Both the position numbers and the translations under genes were made by a program. Below, piece after piece: positions 11,731-24,827 of a DNA stretch of 64,000 nucleotides. The stretch is taken from NCBI GenBank assembly GCA_027605045.1, contig JAQFWX010000086.1, forward strand, positions 62,001-126,000. The letters are read 5' to 3'. Each line of letters opens with the position of its first letter. Position 1 is the first letter of the stretch. Source of the DNA: Phallus indusiatus (lineage: Eukaryota; Basidiomycota; Agaricomycetes; Phallales; Phallaceae). Below the pieces are notes generated by a model. That model made no database searches. It was not told the DNA's origin and worked only from the letters and a program-made list of their open reading frames with translations.

Positions 11731-12699
11731 GGTAAGAATTACAACAATTCGGAGCTGGGTATTTTGTTTCGGATGACTTTATAACCGGTTATCAATCTGC
11801 TGACAAGGACGGGTCAAACTTTTACATGCCTTAAGCTGTCAATAAGACATGGACGTGAAGCAGAGTGGAGACGCGATGTCGAAGACGAGGACAGTTACAA
11901 GGTTTACGTAACGCGGGTTTCGTCCTCAAGCGCCCAAACTCGCGTTAGCCGTTGACCGTTTGTTAACCGGCCCTGAGTGCATGATAATTGTCCACAAAAC
12001 ACCTTGTTTCCTGTAAAGGTACATACGAGACATTATGTGGAGACAAGTCCTGCTGTCTACGCAAGTCCACAAGCAATGAAAAAGCAATGAAACCACTGGA
12101 TCTGAGTCTACGTTCAGTTCTTTGGAAAAACCCTTGAAAAGAAATGCCACTTGAAGTCATCCGGGATTGACAGAGTCCTTTGAATCAACTACGGCGCAAT
12201 TCGGAATCTTTAGGTCTCAAAATAAGACACAACGATCAAACTTCAAAATTGAACCCATCAAAAAGACGACAGATTGCAACAAAGGCCTGGAGATCTAAGA
12301 CATCTTACTGAAAACCTGTAAATAATGAAAGCTTGATAAATCATGCCGAGCCAATTATCGCTGGCACTTGTAATCCCTTTCAAGCATACTAACACAATGC
12401 TTGAAGGTCGGCAACAGTGACATCACTCGGAGCTCCGTTCAGTTACAGCGACACTAATTATAAAATCAACCTCTTGGATCAAAGAATGTCCAAATGGAAT
12501 CATGGAAACGCGAGCCCGAAGAATAGTCCATTCGTGGACTATAAGTATATATATATTACTTATATATGATGATACTTATCGACTAGCTAGAATATAGCAG
12601 TAGCACTGCTGCTACCGATATTGCTTAGTAATCGCCGGCAACGCCTGCGTGTCCAATCCTAAGCCCACTTTTGTTCTTTTTTTTGTCTCTCACATTTCA
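11731..12699. other. Divergent intergenic region NUP85 / RGD1
   Basis: This 969-base stretch separates two divergently transcribed genes and so holds both promoters. A TATATATATTACTTATATATGA run lies at about 12546-12567, and a CT-rich tract (ttttgttctttttttttgtctctcac) immediately precedes the RGD1 start. The minus-strand frames at 11926-12160 have no recognisable content. Confidence 0.5.
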
Positions 12700-15600
12700 A
12701 TGACCACAACAGGTGGTAAGTCCAACTCTGCGCAGTTATTATATATCGTATATTGCACATGCAAACTACTCTTCTCCTCAAGGTTATCCATCGCCCGCAA
12801 TTTCCACTCCGCAAACAGCTGGCATGGACTCAAATCCCTATCCACGACCCTCGTTTTCCGTCAACAGAAACTTTCTCGATTCCTCGTCTACCCAAGAGCC
12901 ACTCAACGACTCAAGCCCTGCATCTGCTGTGCAATCCCTCTCGAAATCGGATTCTCCCCAGCCCGACCTACCCCGTCTGAGCAGTGATTCTACCGCTCCT
13001 ACCTCACCAACACTATGGCAACCTTCAGACTCAACGATTCCCGTTATTCATCGGAGCAATACTACTGCCCATGACATACCCTTTCAGAATTCCACCGCAG
13101 GTCTGGAGACACTTGACGATTCTATCTTGCGTGCACTGTGTGAACTCGACGTACGCCAGCATTCTGTTCTCGTGGCATGATACTGTTCGCTTATGGCTTA
13201 CCTTTGACCAATTATTAGTGTGGCGTTCCCTTACTGCTTGATAGAATCAAACAGAGCCTTGTATCATGCAGGGTATGTTCGATTGCTTTTATATCCCTTT
13301 GGTTATCCTCTTTTTACCAATCCTATCATTTTGATTTGATATCTTGCCGTTTCATCATGACAGGAGGCTGCCGTCTTTCTAAAAAAGCGTTCTGTGATCG
13401 AGGAAGAATACAGCAAGGGTATGCAAAAGCTAGCACGAACTTCATTAGAAGTCTATTCATCCAACGACGGCAAAGCCGGGTGAGTTTGCAACCCTGTTCC
13501 GCAATCATGAGAGCTCCAACACTAATGGGTTATAAAAACACAAGTTCCTTTGTAAACGCCTGGCAATCCGCCATGCGAATCCACGATGTAGTTGCCGAGA
13601 ATCGTTTCAGATTCTCTCAACGTCTAAACGATATAAGTGAAGAGCTAACCGCGCTGTCAAAGCAGGTGGAGAAGAATCGGAAAGAGGTATGTAACGATCT
13701 CACACAAAACACACACTTTCTTTCTTTATGCTTATCTTGATTCTCATTCTTAATTTAGATCAAAGATACCGCGACACGGCACGAGCGTGCTTTGCTAGAT
13801 GCCCAACTCACCCTCGAGAAGGCAAGACAGCGGCACGATCAATCAGCCGAGGAACTCGAACGTTTGTTAGTACAGAAAGAGGGCGAATCATACAAAGAGA
13901 CAGGGGTACAGAACTCTCGTTCTCCCGGTGGCAAAAGGGCAATTGGAAAGGCGGTGGCTAAAGGCGGACTATTGCTGAAAGGAAAAAATCCAGCCAACGT
14001 AAGTGTATCGTTTTTAGTTCATATATGTCGGATTTCAGATGAACAAACTCATGTGACTTCTTCTCTTTACTCGTATTCGTATACACAGCTACAAAGACAA
14101 GAAGACGACGTCCGAACACGCGTTTCCACTGCTTCGACCGCCATGGCTAAAGCAATGCAAGACACGCAGCAAATCCGCCAGGAATACTTCAACTTTCAAC
14201 TACCCCGTGCTCTCAGAGTGGGTACCAAATTTTTTCCAAAAAAACGACTGATCCGATTATTATCGCTCAGAGCCTTAAAAACTGCGCGGACGAGATTGAC
14301 AACGGGCTGCAATATCATCTCGGCCGTTATGCCTTCCTCTTCGAAAGCCTGCTTCAGAATGATGGTAGCACGCTGGCACCGTTAGACTCCGACGCGCGTA
14401 CGTGGTTCTTTTTTACCTTTTTTAGCTATTTTAATTTGCACCTCCTGATCTACATATTACAATTTGCAGTCGGACTTCGTAATGCGATCGATATCATTGA
14501 TAACCGCACTGACTTTAGAGTGTACATGCAGAATTATGCTGTAGCACACGCCAGCTTAGGCCCACAACGGGCTGTTCGTCGAGAAGGGCCGTGGCCAGAC
14601 GGTTTCGTGGGTCTTCCCCCTTCCCTTTTTTTCCTGAGCGCTTCTCTCTCCGCCTGCGCGCGAGAACTAATAATATCATATTTATTCTCAGGCTCACCAA
14701 CCTCAATCGCAGTACCAACACCAGCACCAACAATCACAACCACAGACATCTTTATCCTTCAATGCTAATGACAAACTCTCGGCTCCATCGTTACTTCAGA
14801 ACAATTCATTGACAGAAGTATCTGTATCACCGACACCTGAAAGATGGGCACCAACGTTCGGTGTAGACCTTGCAGAACAACTTGTTCGCGACGGTGTCGA
14901 TCTTCCCAAAGTAATGGAAAAGTGCTGTCAAGCAATTGAGAAATGGGGTTTGCTATCAAAAGGCATTTATCGACTCAGTGGTACCCATAGCAAGATTCAG
15001 CGGCTGAAAGAGAAATTGGATAGAGGTTTGTCTCCAATGTTTTTTTTGTTTGTTTTTTGCTGAACCCAACCCTTTTTCGTTAGACGTTGATTCGGTCGAT
15101 CTAGACGATCCCGAATGGACTGCAGATATAAATAACGTCGCGTCGGTTCTTAAGCAGTGGTTGAGGGAATTGCCGGAACCGCTTCTCACTCATAAACTTC
15201 AACAAGGTTTCGTTGAAGCTGCTAGTAAGCTTGCCTTTCTTTAAATTAATTCTACAACTTGAAACAAACAAATGCTACTATTAGAACTTGATGTACCCCG
15301 TGCACGACAAATCCGATTACACGAGCGAGTCAACGATCTCCCAGATGCAAACTATGCCACTCTTAAATACTTCCTAGGCCATTTACACAGGTGCGTGGAC
15401 GTGGCTGAATCAAAAAAGCCAACTTGCTGTTTTTTATTATAGTTGCTGACTTTGCTGAAATAATAGAATTACGAAACATGAAGCAGATAACCAGATGTCA
15501 ATGTCGAATTTAGCTATAGTATTTGGACCGACATTATTCGGAAACTCAGTTTCAAATGGTGCGGTTGGTATCGCTGATACCGCATGGCAGAATAAGGTAA

Positions 15601-15734
15601 ATCTGTCTTCTCAAAACTCTGTACAATGTATCATGATTTTTAACACCCCTTTCTCTTATTCTGTCTATTTTTAGGCCATAGAAACAATTCTGGAACATTA
15701 CATCGATATCTTCGTCGATGAATCGTCTTCATGA
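12700..15734 (+). CDS. RGD1: F-BAR and RhoGAP domain protein (Rgd1-like Rho GTPase activator)
   Basis: About 14 exons start with a tiny first exon at 12700-12712 (ATG ACC ACA ACA G), followed by exons at 12783-13150, 13219-13272 and 13364 onward. After a Ser/Pro-rich N-terminus comes an F-BAR domain: CGVPLLLDRIKQSLVSCR, EAAVFLKKRSVIEEEYSKGM, QKLARTSLEVYSSNDGKAG, SFVNAWQSAMRIHDVVAENR, RQRHDQSAEELERLLVQKEG. It binds curved membrane and dimerises. A Gln-rich linker and a RhoGAP domain follow: FGVDLAEQLVRDGVDLPKVM, GIYRLSGTHSKIQRLKEKLD (with the arginine finger after GIY), VASVLKQWLRELPEPLLTHK, MSNLAIVFGPTLFG. The stop is TGA 15732-15734. Yeast Rgd1 has the same FCH/F-BAR plus RhoGAP order and acts on Rho3/Rho4 in polarised growth. 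That target is known for yeast and inferred here. Confidence 0.9.
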
Positions 15735-18700
15735 CCGTTTATTGTCCTTTTTTCTTATTCTTATCTCCTCATCTTCTCCCCTTCTCGATACAATACTTCA
15801 AGAAACCCAGTAATATGCCATACGCCTCCCTCGAACAGCGCATTTCTAACTACTCTCGGGTGTCACCTTTCTCCATCTTTCATTCATTCATGCTCTCCCC
15901 GCCCGTAGCATACATATCAACACCGTCAATTTACCTCCCTACCCTCCGCTTATGCTCGGTTCTCGGAATCTCGTTTTCGTTCGTTGTCTTCTCCATTTTC
16001 CATCCTCCCGCCCCATTCCCTCTTCGCCGTTCCCCTTTTAAGTTGTCTTTTTTTTTGGCCCTTCAACACGGTGATGATAACGCCTCTCTGTATTCCCAAT
16101 CTTCCATCTTCCTCCGCTACACAACGAACTTTGAAACTTCTCTTTAGTTACTTTTCGTGATGTATTTCCTTTTTTCTTCTTTTTGTCTTCAGCTTTTTCT
16201 TTCTCTCTCTCTCTGTCTTTTCGTTTTGATCTGTTCATATTGAAGTACATAATTCGCAGGTTCGAATAGGAGTTCAATGTAATATTTGCGCACCGGCATA
16301 TACGTGTTAAAGTTCACGCGTGTGTGAGCTGCAACTTTAAACAAAAGCGGAACAAGAAGCAATTGGAAAAGAACGCGCAATCGTTCACGGGTTGGGTGAT
16401 CTCGCGTATTATATGCCGTTTGTGTGCACATGCTGATTCTGAACGTATCAAATGCTACAGTTCGCAGCTCGGGATAACATAAATACATAATAAAGCCCGC
16501 TCCAGGGTTTGTTTAATATGGCCTTGCTAGTAGCCTGCATATAATTGCAATATCATTCGGACTCTTCGAATAAATACAGGCCATTTAAGCAAAATCCTAA
16601 ATAGCTTCACATGACTGAAGTGTGTAATGCAATCACTATCTAATGGCCTATTACGTCTCCAATCTGGAGGGAGTCGTGCGCGCAAACGTCGCGTTCCCGA
16701 ACATTTACTCGCAGCACACAAACTACAGTACACAATGCATTGCAGTCAAACTTTCTCAACAACACATGTATTCGACACGATATAGAAGCTCGGAACGAAT
16801 TGGGGGAAATGCCCTTTTTAAGCTTTTTCAGAAGCCTGGCTCATGATCAGGTAATCTAGTGGACGACTAAGAGTTCTAGACCTCCCAGAACCGTGTTTTT
16901 TTTGGTTTTTGCAAATTAAAGTATAATATCGTCATCTCGGACCAATAAGAAAACATACATATGAAAAGTCAAAAACATGATATGTACATACACTTTCTGT
17001 TCTTATCATTTTCTTCTCCCATCCGTATTCGGAAAGCAACCCTTGTGAGGAGAAGATAAGCCTGGGAAAAAGAGCGAGAAGACTGGATACCACTGGACCA
17101 GGCGCGCTGGTCATTGGTCATTGGTTGGGAACAATGATTCGCCCGCCGGGGGCCGCCCTAAGTATATATCTGATCTAACAAACCAGTTGTCCATATCTGA
17201 AGATAAATTTCGAAATCAAGGCACGTTTTCCGTTTATAAGAGAACAAGAAGCACAGAACAAAACGAACCCCATTCTCTTTTAGAGTTTCATCATTTGACA
17301 CGGTTTTGGGGGGTCGGTCCGACTACCAATGGTCGTTATATCGAATCTCTCTCAAGCTTCAAGGCTTCATAGTCAAATCGGACGGTTCCGTTCGAGAGGA
17401 GGAGGAGGACAGATTGGACTCCTGAGACTCGGGTTCGGACATCTTCCATTCTATGATATACGTAAACTCTTCTCTTCTTCGACATACATATTGCATCTCA
17501 TTGTTTGTCAACACGAGTGAAGAGATAGAATGGTTCTAAAAATAATTGATGGATAAGCTTGGGTGCGTGCCTGACATGCGCATTGCGCACTTGCCATGTT
17601 ATGTATGGATGGTCTGAATCGTGGTGATGATAACCTAGTAGAGTCGGGAGTAGAGCTTTAGACTTGATTGAGACGGACTAACAAAGAAAGGTGTGAGAGT
17701 TTCCGAGGTTGAGTTGGGTTAGACCCATCCTGGTCGTCAAGCTGTTTTGAATACGATATACACCGACAGATATGATCAACGTCAGTTGCTGGTTTTCCTC
17801 ACCTATTGATTCTTTTTCCACGCGTGCGTATCAAAGAGGAAAGAAAGAAAAAAACAAACCAGATAGCTCATAATGGCAATAAAACCCCATTCGTACGAGC
17901 CATTCTTCCTCAGTTTGGAATTAGAGTTCGAGGTTCCAAAAGGAAAAGTTCAGGATGATAGATAGATAGTAACTTAGTAGCCGATCAAAATTCAGGCCTA
18001 GTAAAGTAGCAAAAGCCGGAAAAATGCGGACTTGCAACATGCACACAGGGATAATGAGAAAACGACATATTGCATATTGGAAAGGGCCCTGTCGCTGGTC
18101 ACGGTGGCGGGAGCAGGGCTGCGAAAAGGAATAAGATTATGTACTTGCTGTACTTTCCTTTAAGCTGTTTAGAAGCCCAGAGTCGCCGATGCCAGGTGGC
18201 ACTAAGCGGTACTAGCGGTAAATCCCCGAGAGAAATAATTTCTTTTTTGCTAACACCAACGGCAACTAGTCTGTGATGGTTATGCCCTGGTATGTAGATA
18301 GATCCGTCCGGGACACATACAGATTTAAAACTCACCATATGTTAACGTCTCGATGGAGCGATGAATGAACTTTCAGGTCGTGTCATGGCATCATGGTCAC
18401 CGGTGAACAAGACACTATATCCGAAAAAGCCGCTATCCCGAAATCGACAACTGTCCGAATGGAATCCTTTTAAGCACTCCTCGTGTAAATTGGAAAGTAA
18501 TAATGTCGCTGGTTTTCAATTACCTTCATGGCGGGCTGCCAATGCACGCACCCATTGCATGCATGCACTCTGCCAAAAAAAAGATAAATAAACTCGCCTG
18601 TACCCGAATATGAAAACGACAAGGTAAAAACCTGGTCGTTTTGACGAGGACGTCAATTGAGGTGGGGAGGCTGAGGGTGGATGGAGGTCGTTGGCGAGCC

Positions 18701-20600
18701 AGAATTACCGGACCACAAGGCGCACTTCATGGACATGGAACTGCACCCACTCATTTGAAGGCGAGTTGCATATGTATACCATACATCTGGTACGAATTGA
18801 GAAGAATTTTGACAATAAGAGTACTCGATATTCCCTGAAATACCAAAACCTCTCCAGAGCCGAACAGTCCGTGAATCATATCGAATTGAGTATGTACATG
18901 AGAGAGCATGAATTTTTTTAATAACGAATCCGGTTGGATGAAAGCGCAACGTGGTTTTTAATTTACATTTATGGCTGACCAACACGGGAAGGAGGGCGCG
19001 GCGCGCACGGATCAGATATGTAGTTTGACCTGTCGAATTTAGTTGATTAAAATGTAAATGTGAGCGTTATATATGATATTTTGCTAGCGTATATTGCAGG
19101 AAGTTTGGACCAAATTACGACGTAATTAAAGAAGGCTTCGGTTGAATGTATGTATGTATGTATGTATTGAAGAAGCCAGCCTAAGCTTGAGGGTGCATCG
19201 TTTTGGGGAAGGGAAACAGCGTCGGAATGGACGTACGTACGACTCGGATATTAGTTAGTTTAGTTAGCTAGGCTGCCTGCGGGCAAAGTGGGATGGAATT
19301 GAAGGTGGGGAAGGGGACCGCGCGGGTAATAGGCTAAGATCTGAATCTGGACTTTCCCCGTGAGATGATGATGATTTCATGGATACGTTCTCTAAAGGCC
19401 CTTTTCTTCTCAACTAAGTTGCGGAAAGATCAAGATAGGCAAATGTCCAAGGCTGCGTAATGGGTTCTGAATCGGAACAGCCCCAGGATGGGACAACAGA
19501 TGGAATAATTGCGGAACCATGGACCATCGCAGTCATGCAACATGTGCACATAAGAGGGGTGCCAGTAAGGCCTTATTGTTTGTTATTAAGAATTACACAG
19601 CCTAACCAAGCATGACCTTGGACTGGAACTGCAGTCGGGTCACGGTTGGAAAGCGTGCTGCCATGCCTCGCGGCAGATTTAGCGCGAGGCCTAAAACCTG
19701 GCACATATGTAACTGGTTTTTTTTTTCAACGGGAAAAAAGAGCACGAGCATGTTATTTAAACGAGTTTAAGCTTTCCCTTCCCTTTTAGCACGGATTTAG
19801 TTTTAGCCACGCGACGAGTATATGAGAGAAAGGACTAACTCTGAGGACAATACATATCGGACAAACAAGTGGCCTTCAGGCCTCATGATTATAAATATGC
19901 ACATAGCAAGCTCTTATTGTGCGGGGAGTTTGGCCCTGTGAGAATATAAAAGATACAGGGACGGGCGGGCCATCATGGCATCAATTATCTTTGAAGCTTG
20001 AAGCTTGATTTGTATGTAAATAGTATCTTGCATATCAGAACACGTTTTATCAGGTGATGCCAGAGTTTTGAGAGGGTCCTGAAAAGAAAAAGAAAAAAGA
20101 AAAGCACATAAAGCACATGAGTGATTAGTTAGTTACTTAGCCCGTTTTACGCCCAGGTCTGAGTGTAGCCACATCGTCATTTTATCAGAAACAGACGTTT
20201 TTTTCGTAACGTTGCTGTGTGACCTGCCTTGCGTGACTGTTTGCTGCCCTTTTTTCCTTTTTTGGGACATGTTCGCCTCGTGGTCTGGACAACGCCACGC
20301 CGGCGTCAAAGGGAGGAGACCGACTGGGTGCACAAGTTTCGCGCTTGCCAAGTTACGAGGGGATATAATTATAAAGTTATAAAGTAATGTAAATGTAAAA
20401 TGTAATAATAAAATTATTTATATTTTTACTTGGTTACCCTCCAAATTTATATATCATCCCTTCTCCTCATGGTCCTCCTCCACCACCACCTTCCTCTTGC
20501 CTTGCTCTAGTCGTCCATGCTCCTTTAACGCGGCACACGTACAAAGTCGTCCACTTTCCTCCCCATCTCCCCTTCTTCTTCTCTACTTCATTTATATCTA
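15735..20600. other. Gene-poor 5 kb region
   Basis: The first 450 bases are pyrimidine-rich and look like the RGD1 3' untranslated region. The rest holds only short, mutually overlapping open frames. Visible low-complexity items are a TC run at about 16200-16220, ATGT tetranucleotides at 19146-19167, ACGTACGTACG at about 19230, TTAGTTAGT runs at about 19250 and an AAGAAAAAG run at about 20085. No transposon ORF, tRNA or conserved coding block was recognised. It may be an extended upstream regulatory region for the gene at 20766 or contain non-coding RNA; nothing decides this. Confidence 0.45.
19146..19167. repeat. ATGT tetranucleotide microsatellite
   Basis: About five uninterrupted copies of ATGT, a likely length-variable marker. 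Confidence 0.8.
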
Positions 20601-20765
20601 TTATATATATATAAAAGTTCAAAAAATCACATCGGACCTACCTCCCCAATAAAAATCCCAAAAAAAAAACCAACAAAAACTCCTTCTCCCGATCCCAGTT
20701 GACGACGCGTCACCTTTTTTCTCTCTATTCTAGTTTTTACTTCTTTTTCTTTTCCTAACTCAAGA
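20601..20765 (+). promoter_or_regulatory. TATA-rich and CT-rich promoter of the His/Asn-rich protein gene
   Basis: TTATATATATATAAAAG lies at 20601-20617, about 150 bases before the start codon. It is followed by an A-rich and then a strongly CT-rich tract running up to the ATG (ttttttctctctattctag...ttctttttcttttcc). This is the usual layout of a strongly expressed fungal promoter. Confidence 0.5.
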
Positions 20766-22039
20766 ATGCATGACCAACTAGTAATGGATCCCGCTTCTAC
20801 GTCTACGACTCTACCTCAGCCTCTGCCGGAACTACAGCGGAGACCATATGACGAAGAAAGCCGCGTTAGCACGGATAGCGACCTCGATCTTACGGACTTT
20901 GACGACGAAGACGGGGACGGAGATGATGTTTATAATGATGATGAGATGAGAGGGGATCAGAACCGTTCAACATTCTCCGGCGTGTTGATGCGACGGCTTC
21001 GGATTTTGGAGGAACAACAACAGCGGCCGCTAATAACCACAGACGACGACGTAGACCGACCTGGCGAGCTCATTCGCCCACCGCTACTAGCCATTGCAGA
21101 TGACTCCTTTTCAGCCAAAATGCGCCGCGTCCTAAAATGGACACACTCTCTTCCTCCTTCCGATGCCGTTTCAGAGTCATCCGGGTCGAGTACGTACCAA
21201 TTACGTTTACTATATACACCCTCAATTCAAATCACTCATTTGATGATCTATTTATTTTTTTCTATTCAGGCTTATGTTCGCCCGCAACCGTGCCTACCGC
21301 CATATTATCAATACCAGCACCAGGAACTCAGTCACGCAAACGACGCCTCAGCGACGCCCTCTTCCCTGATGATGGTGATATCGATGCTACACAACATCAC
21401 CACCACCAACATCATCATCACCAACAGCATCATTATAGTCACGTCCTAAAACGCCCTCGCATCTCAGGCGTATTTTCGCCCTCAGTCCCAGGCTCCCCCT
21501 TCTTCTCAACTGCTCCTCGGCTGTATCCGTTCCCAATTTCAGCCCCTTCAGCCCCTGCACCAGCACCAGCAGTAGCGGTGGCCGATCAAGATCACGATCA
21601 CAAATCAAGAAGCACAAGGACAAACACACGCACAAGCACGAGCTCAGTCCTGAGACCATGTGATTACAGTTCCCATAATCACTCTCAGCCAATCGCGAGC
21701 TCGCACGCCAACAACTACAACAACAGCAACAATGCCAATGCTTATTATAATAATAATGCTAAAGTTACCGCCGATGGTGACGCCACTGGTGTTATTACTA
21801 CTGCTATAACTGTTGCTGGTACTGTTCCCAACTCAAGCGTTCCAATCGGCACTGTCAGACTGGATGTGAAGAACGTGGTCGATTTGAGTCGACTCCAATT
21901 TCTGCCATCCCCTTCGGCCCGAATAGGAATGACTTTGTCAGACAACAACAATGGCGTCCATATTTGTACTACTGCTCGTGACGCTTCTTCCCAAGGTTTC
22001 ATCCGACATTGTCCACCTGCCATATCTTATGCGGCTTAG
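20766..22039 (+). CDS. His/Asn/Ser-rich acidic-then-basic nuclear-type protein, unknown function
   Basis: Two exons (20766-21189 and 21270-22039) join in phase 1 over an 80-base intron (gtacgt donor, ttctattcag acceptor), giving 397 residues. I do not recognise a domain. The N-terminal third is acidic (DSDLDLTDFDDEDGDGDD), followed by MRRLRILEEQQQRP and AKMRRVLKWTHSLPPSD. Exon 2 has a bipartite-like basic motif (SRKRRLSDALFPDD), a poly-His stretch broken by Gln (about residues 195-210), VLKRPRISGVFSPS, Ala-Pro repeats and Asn/Ala/Tyr repeats. The C-terminal 70 residues (VRLDVKNVVDLSRLQFLPSP) are the least biased and the best place to look for a conserved region. The composition suggests a disordered nuclear regulator. 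This is inference from composition only. Confidence 0.75.
21391..21437 (+). repeat. CAC/CAT codon repeat encoding poly-His
   Basis: An in-frame His-rich repeat with interspersed Gln codons, within exon 2 of the 20766-22039 gene. Confidence 0.75.
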
Positions 22040-24827
22040 AGCGGTGCAACACTCGTACACATATATACCAATCACCCCAGCAACGAACATATTTCTGGCG
22101 ATGCATTGATACCCTTTCTGGGCACATCCGCTATATTTTTTTGGTTTAATTTTTTTTTCGTAGTCTTTTTTTTTGAGGAGGAATACGTGACGCGACGTGA
22201 CGACAACGAGTAAGGTTTTTGGGATGGGGGGTCAGGAGGACGAATGATGAATGAATATGGAGATAAAAAGGAGAAGAAGAAGGCGATTTTCAGCAATTAG
22301 TGTTGAATGGTCCCAAGGAGATATCAGAAATTTCGGGAGTTCCGATGCCCCAAAGATACCATAAACTATATACCAATCAAAAGGAGAGGAGGGACACAAG
22401 CGGGCGAGAAATGGAAAGTAAAAGAATTGAAGAAGAAGTGAAGTATCAAACGAAATGGAAGAAGTTTATTTTTTTCTTTTCTTTTTCTGTTTTCTTATCT
22501 GTTTTCCACACACACCATAGACATACTCTTAAACCATATATCCTCTTTTTTATCCCTTTATTCTCCTAGCTACACTACGTCTCATTTTAAAAACGAATCT
22601 TCTTTTCCGCTTTTCAATTTTTCCTTTTTCTACGCCTTTTGTGTCTGTTTTCGATTTCTTCTTTTTCTCCCTCGATCTCTCTCAAACCAATGTACTTTTA
22701 GCTAGCTCAACAACAACAACTTTGAACAACAACATTTATCCTTTTCCCCCAATCGCCGACGCCTTTGTTTTCCCTTTAATTTTGTCTTCAACTTCGTATT
22801 TGTACATATTTATAACAACAACGAACTCGTACTAGGGGCTAAGTATATCCAATCGAAGCTCGTGCTCAAAATTTCTACACGTGTACTTTTGTTGTTTGAA
22901 TTGAATCTCATTCACGTTGCGCACGCATATTAGTCTATGTATGCCGCCGGTTCAGCGTCCCGCAATCTCCGGACAAATCGCTGACATGGGACAGTGCGGC
23001 AGTCAGTTTGACACGGTGCCATGCATCTGTCCACGTGCACGGTGCACGCACGCATACATATATAAGGAATATATGTATTATGTTCACGCAAGCCCAAGTT
23101 CAAAAGAAATTTAGATCTATAATAGACCGCGTTCAATTGATAAATGAATTTGAATTTGAAATAACTCATTATTATCATAATTGAAAAACGTTGAGATTTC
23201 TGTCCATCATCATGTCATTGTGCCAGATATCAAATAATTACGTCAATGAACAATACAGTTGACAGGATCATGGGCAACTTTGAATGTAATTGCAAAAAAC
23301 TCCACTGTACATACACACACCATGCACGTATGTAGAAACCACGATTTTAGGAAACGCCCGAAAGTCTAAGTCTCAATACGTCTGACAGACTTCGAAAGAA
23401 TCGACTCAGTACAAACATCACTTCCTTTTTCGCCCACATCCGATGACAGCTGCATAATTAGACACCACTTTAGGAGACACCATTTACCCCCCTGGGCGTT
23501 TTTTGTTTTGCCTTAGCCTTTCTAGTATATTATCTTCAAGTTTTCAACTCAGACTGAAGGGACACCGCAACCTAATCACCAGAAGCAGAACCGATATAAT
23601 CACCACCACCGACATTATTGGGCTGCTTCCTCCGAATCCGGATCTGAGGATCATTTTTCTCAGAAGAATAAGAATAATAGGCCTATTAATATTAAAACAC
23701 GCCGGCGTCGGTCGCGTTTTGAATTTTGACGTTGGCATCGGTTTCGGTTGACTCGGACTACTATTAGTACCACATGCCGCCACCACATTTGTGCAATTGT
23801 TGATGCCAGTGAGGTTTTTAGTAGACCGGACCGTACTATGTTCAGTATGATTCTCCAATCATGAAAGTTTTTCAATACGACTGTGGTTTCTTTTCTTCTC
23901 CCGCCGTTTATTTTAGTTTGTACTGTATGTTTTTGAATCAAACACCTTAACGCATTGCACATTGTTGGAAATTAAAGCTCGCATATATGCAATTATTGCT
24001 TTTGAGTTTGTACTGAAGTTTACGGTCAGTATCGATATCATAAGATTTACGCTAGCGAAATAATTGTTTTTTAAATCTGTCTCTAATAAATTATTTTGAC
24101 TAACGGTAGAAAGTGAAAAACATATTATGAATTTGAGCCCTTTACGTTAGAGAGCCGACGAGGTTGTCGGGCAGTGCCAGTAGGTCGTATTTGGGTGCAG
24201 GAACGCGCGAGTGTCACTGTATGCCAAATGTGATTACGGGCGCGCCGAAGTCTATCACGTCGTAATCGTCCCGAAACATGATCCAGAATTTCGAAACGTG
24301 AAATAACTCAAAATTAGGGAGAAAAAAACTATTAATAAGCCAGTGTTTCATGGTTCTTGCAATATTACCGCAATATCGACGTTAACAACCAATGGGATTC
24401 TCCGAACTGACCTGAATGCGTCCCTGCAACGTTGGTCCTAATCATAATCTAGAACAGGGGGGAAATATAAAAATGTACATGGCAACTTCGCCTGTTCTTT
24501 CCCATACGAAGCAAATTTTGGAGGAATGAAATAGGTGGGCATTGTACATAAAGGGTTTGTGAAAACGGATACAAATCCGTAATCACTGCTCAAACCTTTT
24601 TAGATCAGTTTGAATTACTGATCTTGACTTTTTATAGTCGGAAGATAAATGCGACCCTAGTGGGAACAAATGCCATAATTGCATCAAAATAAGCGGCATA
24701 TGTCCCCCGCACGGTCTCACCTATAAACCAAACTTTGAAGTCGACCTTTGACTTCTCCGGTTTGGCAAAGGACTACTTCACAAAATACCTTCAGAAGTTT
24801 GGCTCACAAACGTCTCTTTTTGTCTCC
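22040..24827. other. 2.8 kb non-coding stretch
   Basis: The first 800 bases are T/C-rich and look like a 3' untranslated region. The remaining frames (22917, 23503-23962) are short and biased, and I could not connect them into a gene. An inverted repeat lies near 24602, upstream of the OPT transporter. TTG-initiated reading frame 24735-24827 precedes the transporter ATG and is probably leader. Confidence 0.45.
24602..24624. repeat. AGATCAG / CTGATCT inverted repeat, 9-base spacer
   Basis: Seven-base perfect arms lie about 200 bases before the probable start codon of the OPT transporter. They could be a dimeric regulator site; nothing else supports that. Confidence 0.45.

Noticed and set aside
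16200..16300. tRNA-like GGTTCGAAT sequence near 16258
   Set aside because: No matching stems or anticodon arm can be folded around it.
23503..23962. Frames of 82-104 codons on both strands at 23.5-23.9 kb
   Set aside because: Low-complexity Ile/Leu/Arg content, mutual overlap and no splice-compatible partner exons.
24735..24827. N-terminal extension of the OPT transporter (TTG start)
   Set aside because: There is no ATG in the extension; ATG 24828 gives a usual cytosolic N-terminus.
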